Part shown: positions 5,884 through 7,774 of the stretch, piece after piece | How positions within the stretch are numbered: position 1 is the first letter of the stretch | Layout of the letters: each line of letters begins with the position of its first letter | Assembly: GCA_022865865.1 (NCBI GenBank) | Contig: JALHTN010000135.1 | Coordinates: forward strand, 1-7,774 | DNA from: Anaerolineales bacterium | Lineage (GTDB): Bacteria > Chloroflexota > Anaerolineae > Anaerolineales > UBA4823 | Length of the DNA: 7,774 nucleotides | Reading direction: 5' to 3' | Notes under the pieces: model-generated | The model's database searches: none | What the model saw: only the letters and a program-made list of their open reading frames with translations | Told to the model about the DNA's origin: nothing | Position numbers and translations under genes: made by a program

Positions 5884-5912
5884 TTCACCGCATAATTATT
5901 CGGAAGTATACT
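5884..5912 (+). promoter_or_regulatory. Candidate promoter of the SLATT-protease gene
   Basis: TTCACC (5884-5889), a 17-bp spacer and TATACT (5907-5912) match the sigma-70 boxes at four and five of six positions. It points right and abuts the -35 region of the leftward operon promoter. Initiation near 5919 would leave a leader of about 160 bases before the ATG at 6081. Confidence 0.4.
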
Positions 5913-6080
5913 GATATGGGATTATTTTACATTCAATGGTGTCATCTGTCGGCGAGTACCGATGGTAGTTTTAGACGATTTCGGAGATTCAACACGCCGA
6001 GTCCAGCCGAGTGCCACCTCCTAAAGTCCAAGTTTGGCTAGCCCTAGCTGGAGCTGACCTGCCTGCAGCAGGAGGATAAG
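5913..6080 (+). other. Long 5' leader upstream of the SLATT-protease gene
   Basis: This non-coding stretch contains a direct repeat GCCGAGT (5996-6002 and 6006-6012, period 10) and a small CCTG/CAGG hairpin (6062-6072) overlapping the start of the AGGAGG ribosome binding site (6070-6075). A 41-codon frame from ATG 5916 to TAG 6041 lacks a ribosome binding site and resembles nothing I know. The leader could carry translational control, but no known riboswitch is recognised. Confidence 0.3.
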
Positions 6081-7178
6081 ATGGAGCAAAAGATTCAAGA
6101 ATTAATCGATGATTGGAAACAACGGGTTAATGATATTCAAAAAGCTAATTATGCTTTGGCTATCAAAAACAACAAATATCATTATTGGTTAGGTTTGACC
6201 GCAATTATTTTTACAACGGTTGCAGGTGTGACACTCTTTGCTGAGCCAGCGGAACCCAGGACGAAAAGCATAATTGGCATCGTTGGGATAATAGCAGCAA
6301 TCCTTGCTGCTATTCAGACCTTTTATAGTCATGCAAAAAGGGCTGAAAAGCATCGTCTTGCAGCCTCTCAGCTAGTGCATGTAAGAAGAGATATTGAGAT
6401 ATTTGAGAGATTTGTGCCCGATAATAAATCTGAAAGGGAACAGCGAATTCGTGAAATTGAAGAGAGAATTTCAATATTAGAAACAGATGCTCCAGTAATC
6501 GATGTAAATGAAACGATAAAAAATTTGCCTTGGATTCTACTGGGTTGTACTAGCGCTATTTTGCTGATTTTTCTTCTTTTTCTAGGCAGTGGGTGGCTAG
6601 GGCAAATTCCGGCAACCCAGCAATCCGTCACAAACGGGGCAAGAGAATCCGTTCAACAGGGTATTGAAACTTGGGAGTTTGATTCAAGGGATCCACTTGT
6701 AAAACAACGGATAATTCTTCTCAATACGCTGATCAACGAGGTAACGACTCAAAAAGTTATCACTTTGCTTGCTTATCTAAATGAACAGGATACTGATACA
6801 CCCATTACCCTATATTTGTCTTCAACGGGTGGTTTCACAAAAGATGCATATGCGATTGTACAGGCCATCCATGAATCGGATTCCTTAGTGAATACTGTAG
6901 CTTTAGGCGATTGCTTTTCAGCTTGTTTAAACATACTTATAAGCGGTACGGGAGATAGGAAAATCGCTCATAACTCTCGTATTATGATACATACCCATTC
7001 CTATCCATATGACGACGATCCCCATTCAAATAACTTGATCCTGTATGAGCGAGAAAGGGAATTCTTCCGAGAATACTCTGATATTCCGCTCGATTGGATT
7101 GATAGAAAAGAGAATTTCTATTATTTAACTCCAGAGCAAGCCATTAAATATCAGCTTGCTGATGAAATTTTGAATTAG
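6081..7178 (+). CDS. SLATT-like membrane module fused to a ClpP-fold serine protease domain
   Basis: This 365-residue protein starts at ATG 6081 behind a perfect AGGAGG. Residues 1-135 resemble SLATT/DUF4231: an N-terminal helix, two membrane helices (about 36-54 and 63-82), and a charged coiled coil with AKRAEKHRLAASQLVHVRRD (85-104), the family's typical post-membrane segment. A third membrane helix spans about 150-172. Residues 200-365 form a ClpP/crotonase-fold domain: LYLSSTGGFTKDAYAIVQAI (244-263, oxyanion STGG), GDCFSACLNIL (276-286) with nucleophile S280, NSRIMIHTHS (298-307) with H304, and LTPEQAIKYQLADEIL (349-364). The S-H spacing of 24 fits ClpP (25). The usual acidic residue aligns with F346; D341 or E344 may substitute. 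Positive charges after helix 2 and few after helix 3 place the coiled coil in the cytoplasm and the protease outside. The gene is more A+T-rich than the sugar operon, has its own promoter and no obvious partner. SLATT proteins are known membrane effectors of nucleotide-signalling immunity; that role here is inferred. Confidence 0.75.
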   Translation: MEQKIQELIDDWKQRVNDIQKANYALAIKNNKYHYWLGLTAIIFTTVAGVTLFAEPAEPRTKSIIGIVGIIAAILAAIQTFYSHAKRAEKHRLAASQLVHVRRDIEIFERFVPDNKSEREQRIREIEERISILETDAPVIDVNETIKNLPWILLGCTSAILLIFLLFLGSGWLGQIPATQQSVTNGARESVQQGIETWEFDSRDPLVKQRIILLNTLINEVTTQKVITLLAYLNEQDTDTPITLYLSSTGGFTKDAYAIVQAIHESDSLVNTVALGDCFSACLNILISGTGDRKIAHNSRIMIHTHSYPYDDDPHSNNLILYEREREFFREYSDIPLDWIDRKENFYYLTPEQAIKYQLADEILN

Positions 7179-7336
7179 ATTATCCAATACCGCATTACAG
7201 TGGATGCAGGCTTGGTCGAGTACGGAAGTATGGCCAATCCAACTTCATTGCCCCTCATACTGCGAGCTAGCGATATAGATAAATGGGGTTCCTCAAAATT
7301 TGGTCCTTTTGACCAATGAATTTACAGAATCGGAAG

Positions 7337-7365
7337 TTGACTCGTTTCAAAAAACCTTGTATAGT
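7337..7365 (+). promoter_or_regulatory. Promoter of the LacI-family gene
   Basis: TTGACT (7337-7342), an exact 17-bp spacer and TATAGT (7360-7365) each match the sigma-70 consensus at five of six positions. Transcription should start near 7372, six bases before the first operator, giving a leader of roughly 134 bases. Confidence 0.65.
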
Positions 7366-7377
7366 GTAGATATCCGC

Positions 7378-7391
7378 TGAGAGCGCTCCCA
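7378..7391. promoter_or_regulatory. LacI-type operator O1
   Basis: TGAGAGCGCTCCCA is a 14-bp near-perfect palindrome around the central CG step typical of LacI-family sites. It differs from O2 at one base. It lies at about +7 to +20 of the predicted transcript, where a bound repressor would block initiation or escape. Confidence 0.8.
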
Positions 7392-7471
7392 AATTACTGT
7401 ATATTCGCTCATAATTAATGACATAATACAACAAAACAAGCGAAATTATCATAAAAACTGTTTTGAATGAC

Positions 7472-7485
7472 TGAGAGCGCTCTCA
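7472..7485. promoter_or_regulatory. LacI-type operator O2
   Basis: TGAGAGCGCTCTCA is a perfect 14-bp palindrome ending about 20 bp before the regulator's start codon. Its centre is 94 bp from that of O1, close to nine turns of B-DNA, so both sites face the same side and could be bridged by a tetramer or act as a roadblock. Confidence 0.82.
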
Positions 7486-7505
7486 TTTATGGCAGGTGAT
7501 GTGTG

Positions 7506-7774
7506 GTGGTGGACCTAACGCTTGAGGACATTGCCAGATTGGTGGGTGTCTCTCGTTCAACCGTCTCAAGGGTGGTGAACAACCACCCAAATGTAAGTGA
7601 AGACGTACGCAAGCATGTCCTTGAAACCATTCGAAGCACCGGGTACCACCCCAACGCTGCAGCCCGTTCCCTGGCCTCACAACGATCGTGGATGATTGGT
7701 TTAATTCTCCCTCATAGCGTGGGCTCGATTTTCATCGATCCATATTTCCCTCAACTCATTCAAGGCATCGCACA
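7506..7774 (+). CDS. LacI-family transcriptional regulator, N-terminal part (runs off right edge)
   Basis: About 89 residues are present before the window ends. The DNA-binding domain is plain: LTLEDIARLVGVSRSTVSRV (residues 4-23) is the LacI helix-turn-helix, followed by NNHPNVSEDVRKHVLETIRS and the hinge YHPNAAARSLAS (47-58), whose leucine L56 normally intercalates into the central CG of the operator. MIGLILP (63-69) begins the periplasmic-binding-protein-like sensor domain. Three consecutive in-frame GTG codons (7503, 7506, 7509) could start translation, and an in-frame TGA at 7497 bars anything further upstream. AGGTGAT (7494-7500) is a usable ribosome binding site and favours 7506 or 7509. 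Two near-identical operators in its own leader indicate autoregulation. The sugar it senses cannot be told from this part; the operon to the left has no such operator, so further targets probably lie to the right. Confidence 0.9.
   Translation, partial: MVDLTLEDIARLVGVSRSTVSRVVNNHPNVSEDVRKHVLETIRSTGYHPNAAARSLASQRSWMIGLILPHSVGSIFIDPYFPQLIQGIA

Larger units (their letters stand above)
7179..7505. other. Intergenic region carrying the lacI promoter and operators
   Basis: The first 150 bp after the protease gene hold no gene and no clear terminator. TTGGTC (7300-7305) and GACCAA (7311-7316) form a 6-bp stem with a CTTTT loop but lack a following T-run. The rest is an A+T-rich promoter and leader for the regulator. 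A 61-codon minus-strand frame at 7267-7452 has no ribosome binding site support and crosses the promoter, so I do not call it. Confidence 0.45.

Noticed and set aside
5791..5900. LacI operator controlling the sugar operon
   Set aside because: I looked for TGAGAGCGCTCTCA-like palindromes before GH130 and found none, so regulation of that operon by the adjacent LacI protein is not supported by the sequence.
7300..7316. TTGGTC-CTTTT-GACCAA hairpin as terminator of the SLATT-protease gene
   Set aside because: Short A+T-containing stem with no downstream T-run, 120 bp past the stop codon; not a convincing intrinsic terminator.
7267..7452. 61-codon minus-strand frame
   Set aside because: It crosses the lacI promoter and operator O1, has no ribosome binding site and no recognisable sequence.
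1..7774. CRISPR array or insertion sequence
   Set aside because: No regularly spaced direct repeats with spacers, no transposase motif and no matching terminal inverted repeats were seen.

Overview
The window is bacterial, of moderate G+C, and reads like an accessory stretch of a free-living carbohydrate-using chromosome. A Chloroflexota (Anaerolineae-type) host is my best guess. The grounds are a glycoside phosphorylase next to a family 4 glycosidase and a BadF-type sugar kinase, and LacI operators of the TGAGAGCGCTCTCA type. No rRNA or other marker gene confirms it, so treat the taxonomy as inference.

Layout, left to right. (1) A DUF362 protein on the minus strand runs off the left edge; only its first 300 residues are present, and it carries a tryptophan-rich 9-residue repeat. 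(2) A gap of about 300 bp ends in a GC-rich hairpin cluster. (3) A compact higB-higA toxin-antitoxin operon on the minus strand has a near-consensus promoter placed so that transcription should begin at or next to the GTG start of the toxin (leaderless mRNA), with an inverted repeat between -35 and -10. (4) A gene-poor stretch (about 1866-2495) holds a 37-codon ORF with a good ribosome binding site, short repeats and a palindrome, and what looks like the 3' half of a tRNA-Thr(CGT) gene, possibly an old integration scar. (5) A minus-strand three-gene sugar operon follows: a GH130 phosphorylase, a GH4 6-phospho-beta-glycosidase, then a BadF/BadG-type kinase resembling N-acetylglucosamine kinase. 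The likely theme is intracellular dismantling of a small beta-mannosyl or GlcNAc-containing saccharide by phosphorolysis, ATP-dependent phosphorylation and NAD-dependent 6-phosphoglycoside cleavage. (6) A divergent, more A+T-rich plus-strand gene encodes a SLATT-like two-helix membrane and coiled-coil module, a third membrane helix, and a ClpP/crotonase-fold serine protease domain. (7) The window ends in a LacI-family regulator whose 5' leader carries two near-identical operators 94 bp apart behind a strong promoter.

The most unusual item is the SLATT-ClpP-like fusion at 6081-7178. SLATT modules are known as membrane effectors in nucleotide-signalling immune systems; a covalently attached and probably extracytoplasmic ClpP-fold protease suggests a stand-alone membrane sensor or effector. 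No nucleotidyltransferase or other defence partner is visible in the window, so a defence role is a hypothesis. The sugar operon shows no copy of the LacI operator, so the LacI protein is more likely to control itself and genes to the right of the window.
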